From Hypericum androsaemum (taxonomy: Eukaryota; Streptophyta; Magnoliopsida; Malpighiales; Hypericaceae), in assembly GCA_963995505.1 (NCBI GenBank), contig OZ023197.1, forward strand, positions 1,719,001 through 1,783,000: a DNA stretch of 64,000 nucleotides, in the 5' to 3' direction. A program made the translations under genes and the position numbers. The notes below the pieces were generated by a model, which did no database searches, was not told the origin of the DNA, and saw only the letters and a list, made by a program, of their open reading frames with translations. Positions 50,451 to 63,409 of this stretch are shown here, piece by piece. Position 1 is the stretch's first letter. Every line of letters begins with the position of its first letter.

Positions 50451-53400
50451 TCACTCGTCATCATTGAATTTCTTGGTCTTTCCAGCAGCAACTCCAGTCA
50501 CACCTCGTCCGTCTCTGCCGCCACTGCGACCAAATCCACGTCCACCGTCTCTGCCGCCACGACCACGGCCAAATCCACGCCCACCATCTCTGCCGCCGCT
50601 GCGACCAAATCCACGCCCACCATCTCTGCCCCTGCCTCCGCTCCTGCCACCACCGCTTCTTCCTCCACTCCGGCCTCCGCCTCTTCCACCGCTCCAGCCT
50701 CCATCACCACCGCTGTCCCTTGGCCTTGCCTCTTCCACAGTCAACCACTGATCTCCAAGTTGACTATCGTTGAGCTCTAAAGCTTTGTTAAAAGCATCAA
50801 CGTCTCTGAAGCTGATATAAGCCATCCTGAAGAAAACACCTTTATCAGTAAAGATGTACGACCATAAAAGGAGCCACCCACAAAATAAGATACGGAATAT
50901 GTCAAATTCAATAATCTTCATTTCCATATCCGATGATAATGCCAATACAGACCCTTTAACGCCACCATTATCATAATCAGGAGGAATGCTGATTCTTCCT
51001 ATCTCTCCACATGATGAAAAATGCTCGGTAAGGGCTTCCCTGATCTGCAAACATTATAATAAAAGGCAATGTAAAAATAGAGTAAAAGCAAAAAAGAAAC
51101 TCACATTATATCAATCGAAACAAGATCAGGGGAAAAGAGAATTTACCTCATCCTCTGACTGAGACTTATCGAACCCTCTCACAAAAAGTTTTGGCACCTC
51201 CGCTCCCTTCTGAAAGCTCTCTCCCCTACAATATTCAATAGATGAAAAATGGGAATGCATGCCAAACAAAAAAGAGAGCTGCAAATTAGCAGGCATGATC
51301 TGTACCCGCTGGATGGTGCTCCCCTCTCCTTGGCATAATCTAGTCTAACACCCCGGCCACCTAAACTCTCACCGTTGTATTCCATTGCCTGGAAACAACA
51401 AAATGTGTTACGAGTCATAAACAGTGTTAAACATCAACTGCAAACCAAGATCCTCTCAGCAAGAACACTAAGACCTCGGAATTACTTATTAGGCAAAAGA
51501 GCAATCAAATCATTGCACATAGTGAGCTGAAATAACAAAACACAAACTGCTAATAAGCATGCACAAACACACCTTCTGCGCATCTTCAGCAGAAGCAAAT
51601 TCCACATGACCAAACCCCTTGAACCTCTGGTCGTGGTCAAGGGCCAGGCGGACATCAACAACCTCACCGGCCTCTTTGAAGAATTCTTCACTGAATTGAA
51701 AAGAAAAAAAATCAATATACATAATAACTTATAACGACTTGCATTATCAGCCAAGACCACATACGTACATTTGAGACCGTTCAACATCATACGGCAAGTT
51801 GGCTATGAACAGGGTCTTTGACCCTTCAGCATTAGCAGGAGTATTCGGCTGCATAAACAAGTAAAAAGTTAAGCAGAAGAAACACAACATAACCTCATTT
51901 AGCTCGGAAAAATGGAAAATTGGGACTCACAGTTGCTGCAGGTTTTGCTTTCTTAGAGGCTGGCTTAGGTGTCTCCGCATCAACCATTTCCACATCATTG
52001 TCCTGGTTGTGAAGAGAACTGTCATGCAGAACTGAAGAACAAATACTTGCATATTTCATCAAAAAAATCAGGTATTGGTTACCTTCTTGTTTGTTTTGGC
52101 TGATTTTTCATCATCACTATCTTCTTCATCCGAAGACTCCTCTTCGCTACTGCTCGCCTTTTTGCTGGTTACCTTTCCCTGCCACACATTCAGACCAGCT
52201 TAACCAAGATAACAAATATATGGAATGTAACAGAAAAGACTACATTACAACAATTCCATGTGAGATATGGATATAGTTTAAAAACATTGGAAGAAAACAT
52301 TTTTCATCATATCCACCTGATCCTCATCAGAATCACTATCCTCCTCGGAAGATTCAGATTCACTGTCAACCTTCTTATTTTTCGTAGGCGCAGCAGCAGT
52401 CTTTGGTGGAGGAGCCTTTGCAAACACAAATGATAATAATAATAAACAACATAAGTTTAAGCCAAAACTAACAAACAATTTCCAGGGCTCATCCTTGTAG
52501 TTTAAAAAAAATTAAAAGAAAACATTTGTCATGATATCCACCTCATCCTCATCAGAATCACTATCCTCCTCAGAAGATTCAGATTCACTGTCAACCTTCT
52601 TATTTTTTGTAGGAGCAGCAGCAGTCTTTGGTGGAGGGGCCTTTGCAAACACAAATGATAATTATAATAAGAATAAGCTAAACTAACAACAATTTCCAGG
52701 GCTCGATGCAGCTGCATGCAAAACTGTCAGTTCAAACTGAACAAATCTAACTTATCAGAGAATGCTGGCATGTGAAAGCAAACAATGTACTCAACTTATT
52801 TTAGCTGCAATTGAAGGAAAATTAGTTTATCGTCATATGCACATGTACAAAACTAGTATAACAGATCAGCGCAGCACCTTGTCTTCATCGGAATCACTCT
52901 CATCAGAAGAGTCACTTGATTCATCAACCTTTTTGGCCACTGCAGCAGGTACTTTCACTGCAACAGTAGCCGTTTGCGGTGTCTCCTGCATGCATTATAT
53001 TTTAAAGGTCATAAGAGATTCCAAGCTGAAAAGAAAACATCAGATAACAGTGGGGAAATTTATATGAGAACTTATTTCCACGTTTATTCTTGGAGGGTAA
53101 ACACTTGAAATGCATATTATACACTTAGATCACTCATCCAATGAGCCTAGAACACAGATTTTTTCCAACAAAAACAAGCAGCTCTTACATCATCTGATTC
53201 TGACTCATCACTTGATGAGTCACTTGAGACATTCTTCTTTGATGCACCATTAACAGCTGGCTGAGAGGTCTTCTTCTTTGGCTCCTAAATGGAAACCACA
53301 TAGGAAAACATAAAAATTCTGAACTGCGAAAAAACTTCAAACAAATTTTATAAAATAACAAGCATAATCACCTCCTCTTCATCAGAAGAGTCATCAGAAT

Positions 53401-54454
53401 CTTCATCTGAACTACTGCTTTCTTTTCCTTTCTTGGCAGCAACTGAATTGTTAGTTTTGGCTGGCTCTTGCACCTTCTTGGCAGGAAGAGCAGTCTTCTT
53501 GGCAGCAGGCTCCTGAAAACAAATGGGACCCATCAAACACCAATGTCCATCTAATGAGGGAACGGTATCAAATCACAATTATAGCCAATACACACCTTGT
53601 CCGAAGAAGACGAGTCGTCCTCACTACTAGATTCTTCAACAGGTGGCTTAACAACCGCCTTGGCCACAGCTTTGACCTGATAAAAAAAAAAAAATCTCAA
53701 TCTCAACAACAAAACATACCATATTCAACATCACAAAACCAACAGTAGTAGATTAATGTACCTTCTGTTCCTCCTCAGAGGAAGAGTCATCGGAACTAGA
53801 AGAAGACTCATCTTTCTTCTTCTTCTTCACTGTCTTAACTTCAACCTTCTCAACAACCTTCTCCACCACCTTCTTGTCATCCTTCTTAGCCTTCTTCGTG
53901 CTTACAACCTTCTCCAAAGCTTCATCAGCCTCTCTCTTACCTACAAAACCAATTCCCCCACAACAACCACAATCACAAATAATACCAGAAAAACCAAACA
54001 ACCGCAAACACCCAAAACAGCACAAAAGGGTTTAAAACAATCGAAGGGACTGTGTCTAACTGTCCCCTCACTGATATACCCGATCACCAAAACTACGCGA
54101 AAGTGGCTTCAAACTACCGTAAACACTCATCCAACAAACACCAAAAACAGCACAAGAGGGTTTAAAACAATCAAAGGGGCTGTGCCTAATTGTTCCCCCT
54201 CGCTGATCAACACAGGGAAAGACAGTAAACCCGAAACCCGAAGACCGAAACTACACGAAAGGGGCTTCAAACAGTCAAAGACTGTACCTTTCTTGAGAGG
54301 CTTGCCGGCAGAAACCACAGCGGGAGCAGCTTCAACCTACAAAACCCCCAAAAGAAACACGACATGAGAAAAAACCACACCAAAGCACTCGAAAGTCGCA
54401 ATCTTGGGGAAAGTGGCGTACTTTGGAGGCGGATTTCTTGCTGGACTTCCCCAT
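50451..54454 (-). CDS. NUCL1: Nucleolin (two RRMs, RGG tail)
   Basis: Nucleolar RNA-binding protein for rRNA gene chromatin and pre-rRNA processing. Seventeen exons (high to low): 54454-54422, 54336-54288, 53940-53762, 53676-53596, 53512-53372, 53284-53189, 52985-52878, 52640-52542, 52415-52317, 52178-52083, 52002-51931, 51848-51769, 51690-51573, 51388-51306, 51225-51147, 51044-50953, 50826-50451; phases join to 626 residues. The N-terminal 350 residues alternate Lys-rich and Ser/Glu/Asp-rich acidic blocks, mostly one block per exon. RRM1 (about 361-440) has LFIANL and KGFGHVEF; RRM2 (about 455-540) has LFVRGF and KGMAYISF. An RGG/GAR region (about 545-615) precedes KTKKFNDDE. Exons 8 and 9 are near-identical duplicates. 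Plants usually have two nucleolin genes; which one this is cannot be decided here. Confidence 0.93.
52289..52705 (-). repeat. Tandem duplication of an acidic exon in nucleolin
   Basis: Exons 52640-52542 and 52415-52317 (99 bp each) plus their flanking introns form two copies of a unit with period of about 225 bp. The exons differ at only a few bases and both encode APPPKTAAAPTKNKK followed by a Ser/Glu/Asp run. Intron sequence such as TTTGCAAACACAAATGATAA is also shared, so whole genomic DNA was copied. Confidence 0.92.
54000..54280. repeat. Tandem repeat in nucleolin intron 2
   Basis: Two copies of about 130 bp start near 54005 and 54138, sharing AAACAGCACAA, GGGTTTAAAACAATC and a tail containing CTTCAAAC. 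Intronic only. Confidence 0.75.
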
Positions 54455-54506
54455 GGCGGACGATTAAGGGTTTCCTCTCGAAGAAGAAGAGAGAGGAGGC
54501 GCCCTT

Positions 54507-54612
54507 AAACCCTAAACGAGGGTGGAGATATTTTTGGTCGAGTAGGGTTTCGAAGAGAGAAATATTTTCGTGATTTTAGGGTTTGTTATATACTGGGGTT
54601 TAATTAGGGTTT
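54507..54612 (-). promoter_or_regulatory. Telo-box cluster at the nucleolin promoter/leader
   Basis: AAACCCTAA at 54507-54515 and its complement TTAGGGTTT at 54576-54584 and 54604-54612 lie within 160 bp upstream of the start codon. Telo boxes are characteristic of plant ribosome-biogenesis and ribosomal-protein gene promoters, which fits nucleolin. Confidence 0.65.
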
Positions 54613-57425
54613 TTGCGTGATTCTCTCTTGTGGGGGATACTGTGCCGTTTCGAGTCGGATGAATTCTATTTAGGGACGATTGTTTTCTTAAAATTTGAAT
54701 TCGATATTAAAAAAATCTGAGTTCTCAAATTCAATGGAAGTTTTTAACCAACTAGTTTTGAATTCTTGTTTAATGGATTAGACCTGAACTAAGTTTTATA
54801 TACCACTTGACATTCACATCGACTAATCTAAGTTTGAACTTATTAGTATATTAGAAAGCCAACATATTTAACATCGTTTCCTCCCGATGACTTGATCTCT
54901 GATAATCATCACGTAATTTTCAGACCTGAATTAAGTCAAGAAATGACAGTGTTAATGTAGATTTGGATTCAGTTTTAGCAACTCCTTTTAAGACAAGAAA
55001 GTTAGATTGCCTGTCGAAAAGAAAAAATATAAATATATATCTTTATTGAATTGTTTCCTTCGTAAGAGAGAGAGGTCAGGAATTGGATTTGCCTGTCTTA
55101 CTTCCATTTATGGAAAGATACCTCCTTACATGAATGGATTGTTCAAACTCACCTTTTTTACTTTATTTTCTCGACGCACTCGTCAAAATTTATTTATTTT
55201 TTCTCTTATTCATCGTCATATAATCAAACAAAGAGTAAGCTGACGAGTCTTGATAAAATTAATTTCCACCTGCGGTACAAAAGTAAAGAAAAAGTAGCGT
55301 CGGTAGATTTTTTTAACGAAAAAATCTGTGATTTTAATTCAATTGCTTGCATGTGTATCACTTCATTCTGTAGCCTTTTTCTAGGTTTTCTAGCGTATAT
55401 ATTTCTCATCTCATAGCAATGACAATTAACATTTGTCACGCGCGAAAACTCGAAGGTCGAGAAATTAATTGTTTATTAGAAGGTTGGGCAGGTGTTACCA
55501 ACGGAATCTAAAGGGGGTTGGGAAAAGGAGAGATGTAATCTGATGAGGAAAAAGTCCATTATCTACGGAAACAAATTGACAGAAACTGATGGTGTGTTAA
55601 AGAAAACAAAAGAAACTGTCAACAGAAATGACAATCCCATTTAATCTAAGATTTCATTTTGGAGAATCACATTCGTTTTTATAATTATATTACACAAGAA
55701 AAACAGTTAATTTCCAACAAGTTCAAACAACAAGATGCTTAGATTCAGAAATACAGTGTTTCAGACTTCGAACTTTGTGAATGTATCAAACACACGAGTG
55801 TTTTGGAGTTCGAACTTTTCCAGGTCAATACCAAGAGTACAAGACTGTTGTAAACACTTTTTTTATTAAATGACTCATGCCTCTTATATCCAGTCGAAAA
55901 GAAAAGATAAAGATTCAAACACTCAAAATCCACTCATCCTCATATTAACCCACATGTCGGTCAATCAAGGAAAAACCTACAAGCTAGTCCTCTCTCATAC
56001 AAATCAGTAAAAAACAAAGCAATCACCTCCGATTCGAAGGCTGGCCGCGTAATTGACTCGGTTTGGTCCTCGAGTCGGAAACAATTGCTTTGTTTTCGAC
56101 TGTGATTTGTATGGCAGAGAGGAGCCTTAGTTACCGCAGGCTGCATAGTCTATTCATCCGTCTCTCCCCCTTTGCGATCTATTAAATACCAAAATACACC
56201 GACTTTGTTTGTACCTTTATCCACTAGGTAGTCTCTCCTCAAAGAGTAGGATCAGATAAATTTCCCCTCTACCAAGTTAAAGAGCGGCCAAAATAAGTTA
56301 GGATTTTATATTATCCCGGGTAAAACTGGAAAATGCATAAAAACTTATTAGATTAGGATTAAGAACATTCTAGAAGTAGGGGGAGGGAGGGAGACGGAGT
56401 TTATTCAAATGTCCGGATCTGATCGTCCCAAGATACAGACGGGAAGTTCCGGAGAGTCGATCAACGGTCATATTCAACAGAAACGGAGAACATAAACAAG
56501 AAACTGATCGCAAAACCAGATCTGTTTCTTCCAGGGGCAAACCTAAATGAAGTTCCTGTAAAAATACAATCCATAGAATGTCTCGCCAATCGTCCCTAAT
56601 TACATATTGAAGAATTGACAAAACATCTCGTGAAAATACTGAAAGCCATAGAAAATCACTCTGCAGGTCAAACCCGAAAAGGAGGCAGTAGAAAAGTTCC
56701 CGTAAAATCCGAAGAGGCAACAACAACAGGATTTGAACACAACCTGCTGTCCTCCACAACCTCGACTACCATACAGTAGTTACAATTGACCCTTTTTCTT
56801 TTCGATGAACGAGTCATATTGTCCTTTCTCGCTTATTTTGAGTTTTCGGTTCCTCTTTTTTCGCAGTTTAACCCTATCACATGTTACATCCAGTGGCATT
56901 AACTTGAAGAGATCGGTAACAGATTCTCAAAAGGAATAGCACCGTGTTAGGCACCAAAGAATCGAGGAAGGCAGGCCTATCCTACTACACATCCAGAAGG
57001 TAGAAAGCAGAAAGTACTAGTTCAACATCTTCTTTCACGTTCTTACTTGATATTGTCGGGAAGAGCTGATTTGCACCAGTGACAGGCTTGCTAGTCGTTT
57101 TAAGTTCCTCCGGCAACGGTTGTGTACGTCCGGCATTGCTTTCAACTACTTGACTCAACAGATTGAATCCAGCCTTCAAGTTTCCTTGGTAGATAACGCC
57201 TGAAATTAAGCCTCATAGAGGCAGGCAAAGAATCAGATAGTTGAGTAGACAACATAAGAAACAACAATTTCAAGTCAATCAAGTTCAAAAGGTTGCTACA
57301 GGTACAAGAGATACTGGAATAAGCGAGGAACAATTGAAGGCCTCACAACAATAAGTCCATGATGCAAGGAGGTCAATCTTAGTCTAAGGGTAACAAAAGA
57401 AAATCTCAAAATCCAAGCAAATTAC
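54613..57425. other. Intergenic DNA and RGP1 3' UTR
   Basis: AT-rich up to about 56360 with no recognisable gene. From about 56370 to 57425 the sequence is less AT-biased and is probably the 3' UTR or 3' flank of RGP1. A 64-codon frame at 56985-57179 (minus) shows no known domain. Confidence 0.45.
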
Positions 57426-60400
57426 CTAAGTGCGAACCCACAAAGGCTCCAGAGAGAAAGGCTTCTCGTTCTTCGCTGCTGCAGTCCCAGGTGGTGGTGC
57501 ATGGACAGTAATTGGGAGAACCCACTCACACTTGTCCCTACCCTCTATCAGAAGAGGATGCTCGTATCTAAATTTGGAAGAAGAACTATTAAACATGAAA
57601 AAACACCATAAAAGCAAAACCACAAAAGTACTAAGCTTTAAGAGCAATAACTAAGTAGAAAAATTTATAAGCACTATTTGCAGTAAACAAATGACACCCA
57701 GAAGCCTCATATATCACCTTCATTTACTTTATATAGTTGCCAAATTAACCAATCCAAACAGAGATTAAAATCTGGAAAATGTTACCAACTTATCATAATT
57801 ACTTTCCAGTCCACAAAACCTCCAACCAAAACAAGGGAGATACCATACATTACCTTCTCCAGTCCACAAAACCTCCAACCAAAACAAGGGAGATACCATA
57901 CATTACCTTCTCCAGTCCACATTCCTTGGGGTTGTGAAAAACTCAAATCGTAGAACCCATTGCACAGAAACACGGGGTGTTGAAAAAGACATGGGCCCGT
58001 CCATAGGAACAGAAAAAAGAAAGCTTGTCTGCACCAAGTCAGCAACAACCTCATGATGATCACTCTGAACCTGTGTGAAGGAAGACGGGAAACAGCAAGC
58101 ATTATTAGTTCAAAGAAATCCAGCTGTGGATTGCAGCTCACTCAAGTAACAAATAAGAAGGCAAAATGTGCAGAGACCAGCTTGCATATAATCTATTTAG
58201 GAGATACAGAATCACGTGCAGGTCTGTATTACTTTTAAGGTCACTACGAGAACTGAAGGTCTGGTAACTCAACAATAAATTAAATCACAAGTAAGAAATA
58301 CACCAACTCAAGGGGAGACTACTGTGCATCGTGCTTCATTATTTTGCAGTAACGGCGAAAGAAGAGAGACAGCACCTTGGTAATTATTGGAGAATTTCTT
58401 CGAGAAGGATGAACGCATGGTTGATTTATAGTCTCTGAAGTCTCCAGTGTTATTGACACCTGCAATGTACATCCCTCATCAACTTCAAGAGCCAGTTGCT
58501 AATAAATTTGCGTCGAGACAATAATGAGCAAGCTAAGTTGAAATTAGTCAATGTATGAAGCGTGTCAAAGTATTCATCAATTAAAAAAAATTTTAACGAT
58601 GGTTCAGTTCTTACTTCCAGACATCTCCTAGTCCCTTCTTCATGGAAAAATGTAAGTGTTCCACCAATCTGTTAACTAAATCAGTCAGACAAGTAAATGA
58701 GGAGAAAAGGAGGTAACATGTATATCACAGTGTGAAATATTAAAACAACCATCACCATATCACTGAAGTAATAAGTAGAGTCAGAATTTTTGGGTGAAAA
58801 TCTGAGCATAACTTGGTTGTCCATTCTGATGTTGTATGACCTGCCGCGTATAAAGCCTTCTGCTGCAGGAAAGGTTTGCAGCAAATAAATATTTTGCAGT
58901 AGTTTCAATTAAATTCAAACTATTTATCTCATTATTAATAGAAGGAGAAGGTGACAGAGTTTACATGCTGCAAGTTCATTCCTTCCAGCTCCAGGACTAG
59001 ACGGTACTACTCCTGACATGTCATCTTGTGATGGCATTTTCATAATCCTCTGCTGCTGGCTGGGAGAGACAACATCTGCTGACTTATCAGGCACAGAGGT
59101 ATCTGTGCAAGAAAAATCTTCACTTCAGAAAGATGTTATTTCCTACTCATAGATATAGAATATGGGACTTTACTATCAGAAAAATACAATGATAATGGTT
59201 CGATCAGCCCAGACACAGGAAAGCGCCACTTTCAAAAGATACGTAACAAACAATTGAGTATGAGAAGGTCAATGTGATTTTAGCTTCACTCACCCGAAGA
59301 ATCACGCAAAACCTCTGCTACTGACAGTCGAGGTAGAGACAGAGATGAAAAGCTGGCGCGTGTTCTTTCTTGATATGGGCCCTCCTTAGTCGATCTAGCT
59401 GCAGAAGACTGCAAGGACAGAGAACTTCCGAAAGTTCGGTGTATTGGTTCCTTTCCCGGATTGTAGGAAGATATAGATGAGACTTCATCCCGGGAGCTCT
59501 CATACCCTTCCTCAAGTCCGTCCTCTGTATCATTGGCTCTGATCTGCGCTAGAAGAATAAACACATAATCGGAAACTTTATAACAAAAAAGAATAGCTAG
59601 CAAAAATGACCTCCAAAGTAACAGGCTAGAAAATTATAAACAGTCAAGGGTGGGCACGTTAAATTCAAATTCTCAATAAACTATTCGACCCAGCAGCCTA
59701 CCCATTCAGAATCCCCATCCATCTCTTTCCAGTATAGATCCAGCTGCACAGCAGAGCCAGGAACGATTCCTGAAAAATTGAAGAAGATGCACATTCTTAA
59801 CTGTGGGCTTCTTTTTGTGTGGCAAAGTGGAAATATCTTCAATACATAAAGTTCCGCCACTGCAAGCAAAGTATTGAGAGAAGCCTATGAATGGTAAGAT
59901 TTAACAATTCGGACAACACTGACCATCAGTTTGACCTTCCTCCATTACTAGGCCATTGCTCTTCTGTGTAACCCATATCTGTAAAGGACTTCGGATTTCC
60001 TGCCAGGATATTGAACAGGGTCACCACAATATAGATGGAAAGAACACCGATTAGTTTTAGGAATCTTAGTAACAAAATAACATGAAAGTATTATCCGCTC
60101 TAAAATAAACACAAAGAGTTGTCTAAATTTCAAAGTGAACCAACCAGGTTAATAATATCTTTTGTCAATTCACCATGAGAGATGCCATTTTCCATTATAA
60201 GCCACCGCCCAGATAATGTGCACTTAACATAATACAGATAGCGAATGGTAGCGCCCTTGTAAGAAGGTGGTATAACATCGGGCAGCACAGTTCGCACCAT
60301 ATCTGCACATTGGATAACAGGAAAAGTTTAAGCTGACATCAACATTTCTGGAATTCTGGAATTTAATTCAGGTATTATCAGATTTTCAGATTGAACGTGA

Positions 60401-61654
60401 AGTAGCCAAGAAACTGTTGAAGCAGATCCTTTAAATCAAATAGAACAATGATAATAAATCCAGTTTGCAGGATACTTCATCACTTTTATTAAGAATAAGA
60501 CATTAAGAATACAAACCAGCACTTACAAGTTTTATTGGCACCAGAAGACAAAATCTGGTTTGACACTAGTGATGGCGTTGAACACTCCATGAAAACATAC
60601 TCGCCTGACAAACAACACATAAGTGAGACAAGAAAACAAAGGGTCAATGTGGAATATATCGGTGTAATGTGAAAGATCAAACAATCGGAATCCAAATGGC
60701 AAAAAAAAGAAGCCTATAAAGCTAGTGGTTTCACCTGGCAGACTACTAAATCAGAGTACTCAGACATGAACCATTGGCAGAGTAGACAACAATTAAACTA
60801 AATTTTCTTCTCCTACATCAAGGGCAAGTTCACAAGACAAGCATTTCCTTAATATACCACCAACATAAACAATTAAGAACAGAAATCAGAAATCAGACCA
60901 GGAGAGAGACATGAGAAAGACATCATCGAAAGCTGTTCTCTCGGATTAACTTTAAATCAGCTACGTTGCCTGATTCTAGCCTACTATCAAATCTATCGAA
61001 GAGTCCACGAAAATAGTCCTTATTAACAATAAAGAAAATTGTTCTACATTCCTAGCTTATACCCTGTTCTATACTCCTCAAGTTTCAAACAGTTTCTTCC
61101 CTGAAACACCCACTATAACATTCCTAGCTTAGCCTAAACAGAGTCTAAATGCTGAATGTCTACCCGAGTTACCTTTGCCAACCCGAGCTGTTCAATCTCG
61201 AGCTCGCTCTCTTTTATAGTTCTCTTATTACCGTCACCCTACAAACTAAAGTGCCATTTCTCTCATATTTCATATTTCAGACAGGGAAAACCGAACCTCT
61301 CCTCTGCCTGGATCCGGGAGGCGGCTTCGGAGTAGCGAACCACTGCGTATCCAACTTCTCGATCCCTCTGAGCTCAAACCCTAGCCGCTCGATCAACAAC
61401 GAGTAGTAAACCGCCGAAGGAGAAGCCGCCTTCGTCGTCACGGAACCGCCTCGATCGCTCGGGTTAACTGCCTCGATCGTCACCAAAACCGAGTCCCCCG
61501 GCCTGTACACATCCTTATCGGTATGGAGCCTCAGAATCGGCTCGCTCGCGGAATCCCGATCGCCGGCGTCGGCACTCCCCGGCACTGATCTCTCCGCGCC
61601 TCCTCCTCCTCCTCCTCCCCCGCCGCCGAAGAGCGAGAATCTCGAACCGAACAT
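57426..61654 (-). CDS. RGP1: RGP1-like subunit of the RIC1-RGP1 Rab GEF complex
   Basis: Rgp1 with Ric1 activates Ypt6/Rab6 for retrograde traffic to the Golgi. Twelve exons (high to low): 61654-61297, 60604-60527, 60302-60145, 59999-59924, 59769-59702, 59543-59294, 59102-58965, 58862-58756, 58668-58615, 58459-58376, 58070-57907, 57567-57426; phases join to 558 residues. The N-terminus has a Gly-rich run (GGGGGGGGGG, residues about 10-19). A beta-sandwich, arrestin-like first part follows (ILRLHTDKDVYRPGDSVLVT), then YMVRTVLPDVIPPSYKGATI, a Ser-rich middle (about 230-340), and a second sandwich part ending FSLEPLWVRT. The domain order is that of the Rgp1 family. The donor of exon 11 lies in a tandem duplication, so alternative 3' ends of that exon are possible. 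Confidence 0.88.
57798..57916 (-). repeat. 53-bp tandem repeat over the RGP1 exon 11 splice donor
   Basis: Segments ending with TACCTTCTCCAGTCCAC at 57851-57867 and 57904-57920 are 53 bp apart and identical through CAAAACAAGGGAGATACCATA. A third, partial copy (ACTTTCCAGTCCAC) starts near 57801. Each full unit contains the same exon end and GT donor. Confidence 0.9.
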
Positions 61655-62139
61655 TCCGCCTCGATCGTCCGCGACAATAAAAAACGGAGCTATTTAGCCA
61701 CGAACAGCGACATCGTCAACGGGGCCAGAGAGAGAGAGAGAGAGCGAGTCTTCTTCTTCTTCTTCTTCTCCTTCTCCTTCCCCTTCCCCTTCCCCTTTTA
61801 GCGGGTTTTCTGGTAGTTTTGGAGGGGATTGAGATCTGTGGTCTCTCCGGATCCAGATCGCCGATAGGAGGGAAGTTGGATTTTCAGTTTGATACGCTAA
61901 CTCCGAATTAAATTGCAATTTCGCCCAATTTCAAAACTGTTTTTTATTTATTTATTTATATGATCTGTTATATGAACTCACTTGTCTGCTAATCCAGATT
62001 TGAGCTATAAAATATCTCAGGTGGCAAAGTTTTATGTATTGTATTCTCAAATTTGAGACATATTTAAACAAAAATAATATTTTTACCATATACTTATCGG
62101 TCAAAAATAATATTTTCATTTTCGTACATTTTAATTTTA
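61655..62139. other. RGP1 leader/promoter
   Basis: Contains a GA/CT-type microsatellite with (CTT)n and CCCCTT runs at about 61729-61800, probably in the leader of RGP1, then AT-rich DNA up to the long-TIR element. Confidence 0.55.
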
Positions 62140-63322
62140 GACAAATTATCTCCTAGTCCCTGGTGTGTTTGGTCATCCTCTCCCGAGTCCCTGTATTTTA
62201 AAAACTGATTTTGCCATTCCCCGAATTTGGTTTTATCAACTCTCGGGTCCCTGCGCCAATAAAGTGACGTCATCGGCTTTTTTCCATTTTTGGTCGTGAA
62301 AATGACCAAAATACCCTTAAACAAAAAAATTCATCTCCTCCTACCTTTGACCAAAAATAAAAAACTAACCCAAAAATAAGATAAAATTAACCAAATCAAG
62401 AACACAACTAAGAACATCAAGAACAACAACAACAAAATTTAAACACCAAGCACCAAACAAAAAAATTGACATCTTCCAAAAAAATCAACAAAAGAATTCA
62501 TCCTCCCACCCAGAAATCAATCGCACCAAACACCAAGCATCAAAAATCAACAAAAATCAGTGTCCCAAATCCAAAACCAATTCCAAAACCAACAATCAAC
62601 AATTGACATATTCCCTTCCTATGTTTCAATTAGAGCAATTAGGGTTAATTACAGACCAAGACTTGCTCCTGTTTCCGGCCATGACCTAAACCCGTCACTG
62701 CCCACATAAACTCCCAATCGATCTATTATTGGAACGGGGCTCACCGCCGTCTCCTCAAAACTATTCGCCTCCATAACCTAAACGATCCAACAACAAGAAC
62801 CCTAAAAGTTTCGTCGGGCTCCTGAAAGTGGTCGTCATCGGGCTCCCAGAAGTGGTCGTCGTCAGGCTCCTGGAGTTACCAGACGCCAAGAGGCGCTGTG
62901 CCGGTTCCTCATCTTCACTACCGTCCTCATCTTTGCCGCGTTAGATCTCAGTTTTTTAATTTTGATTTCAGTGGGTTTAGATCTTGAATGATCTAAGTTT
63001 ATTGATTTGATGGGAGAAGAGGTCATGAAGTTTGGTGAAATTAAACATCTAGTTTTCTTGATTTTGTTCTCAGTTTTTAAACATCTAGTTTTTAGTGTTA
63101 TTGGTCAAAGGTAGGAGGAGATGAATTTTTTTATTTTTTGTTTAAGGGTATTTTGGTCATTTTCATGATCAAAAATGGAAAAAAGAGCCGATGATGTCAC
63201 TTTATTGGCGCTCGGACCCGAGAGTTGATAAAACCAAATTCGGGGGATGGCAAAATTAGTTTTTAAAATGAAAGGACCCAAGGGAGAGGATGACCAAATA
63301 GCAGGGACTAGGAGATAATTTG
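62140..63322. mobile_element. Long-TIR element (MULE-like), no coding capacity seen
   Basis: Inverted ends of about 210-220 bp. The left one starts ACAAATTATCTCCTAGTCCC, and the right one complemented starts CAAATTATCTCCTAGTCCC. Both continue through TTTGGTCATCCTCTCCC and GAATTTGGTTTTATCAACTC to CTCCTCCTACCTTTGACCA. The interior (62355-63100) holds CAA-rich and Pro/Ser-coding-like sequence with no clear frame. The flanking duplication is not clear. Confidence 0.75.
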
Positions 63323-63409
63323 CCCTTTATTTCTAGGCACAACTAAATTTCATTTTGGTACTGAATATTTTAACGCAAATTCATTTTCGTACACTTTAAT
63401 TGTCGTTGA

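Noticed and set aside
50464..50751. Proline-rich plus-strand frame
   Set aside because: It is the antisense shadow of the nucleolin RGG region.
56985..57179. 64-codon frame downstream of the RGP1 stop
   Set aside because: No domain and no need for it in the RGP1 model; treated as 3' UTR.
57782..58141. 119-codon minus frame with an internal peptide repeat
   Set aside because: Wrong frame relative to RGP1 exon 11; the repeat is the 53-bp donor duplication read through the intron.
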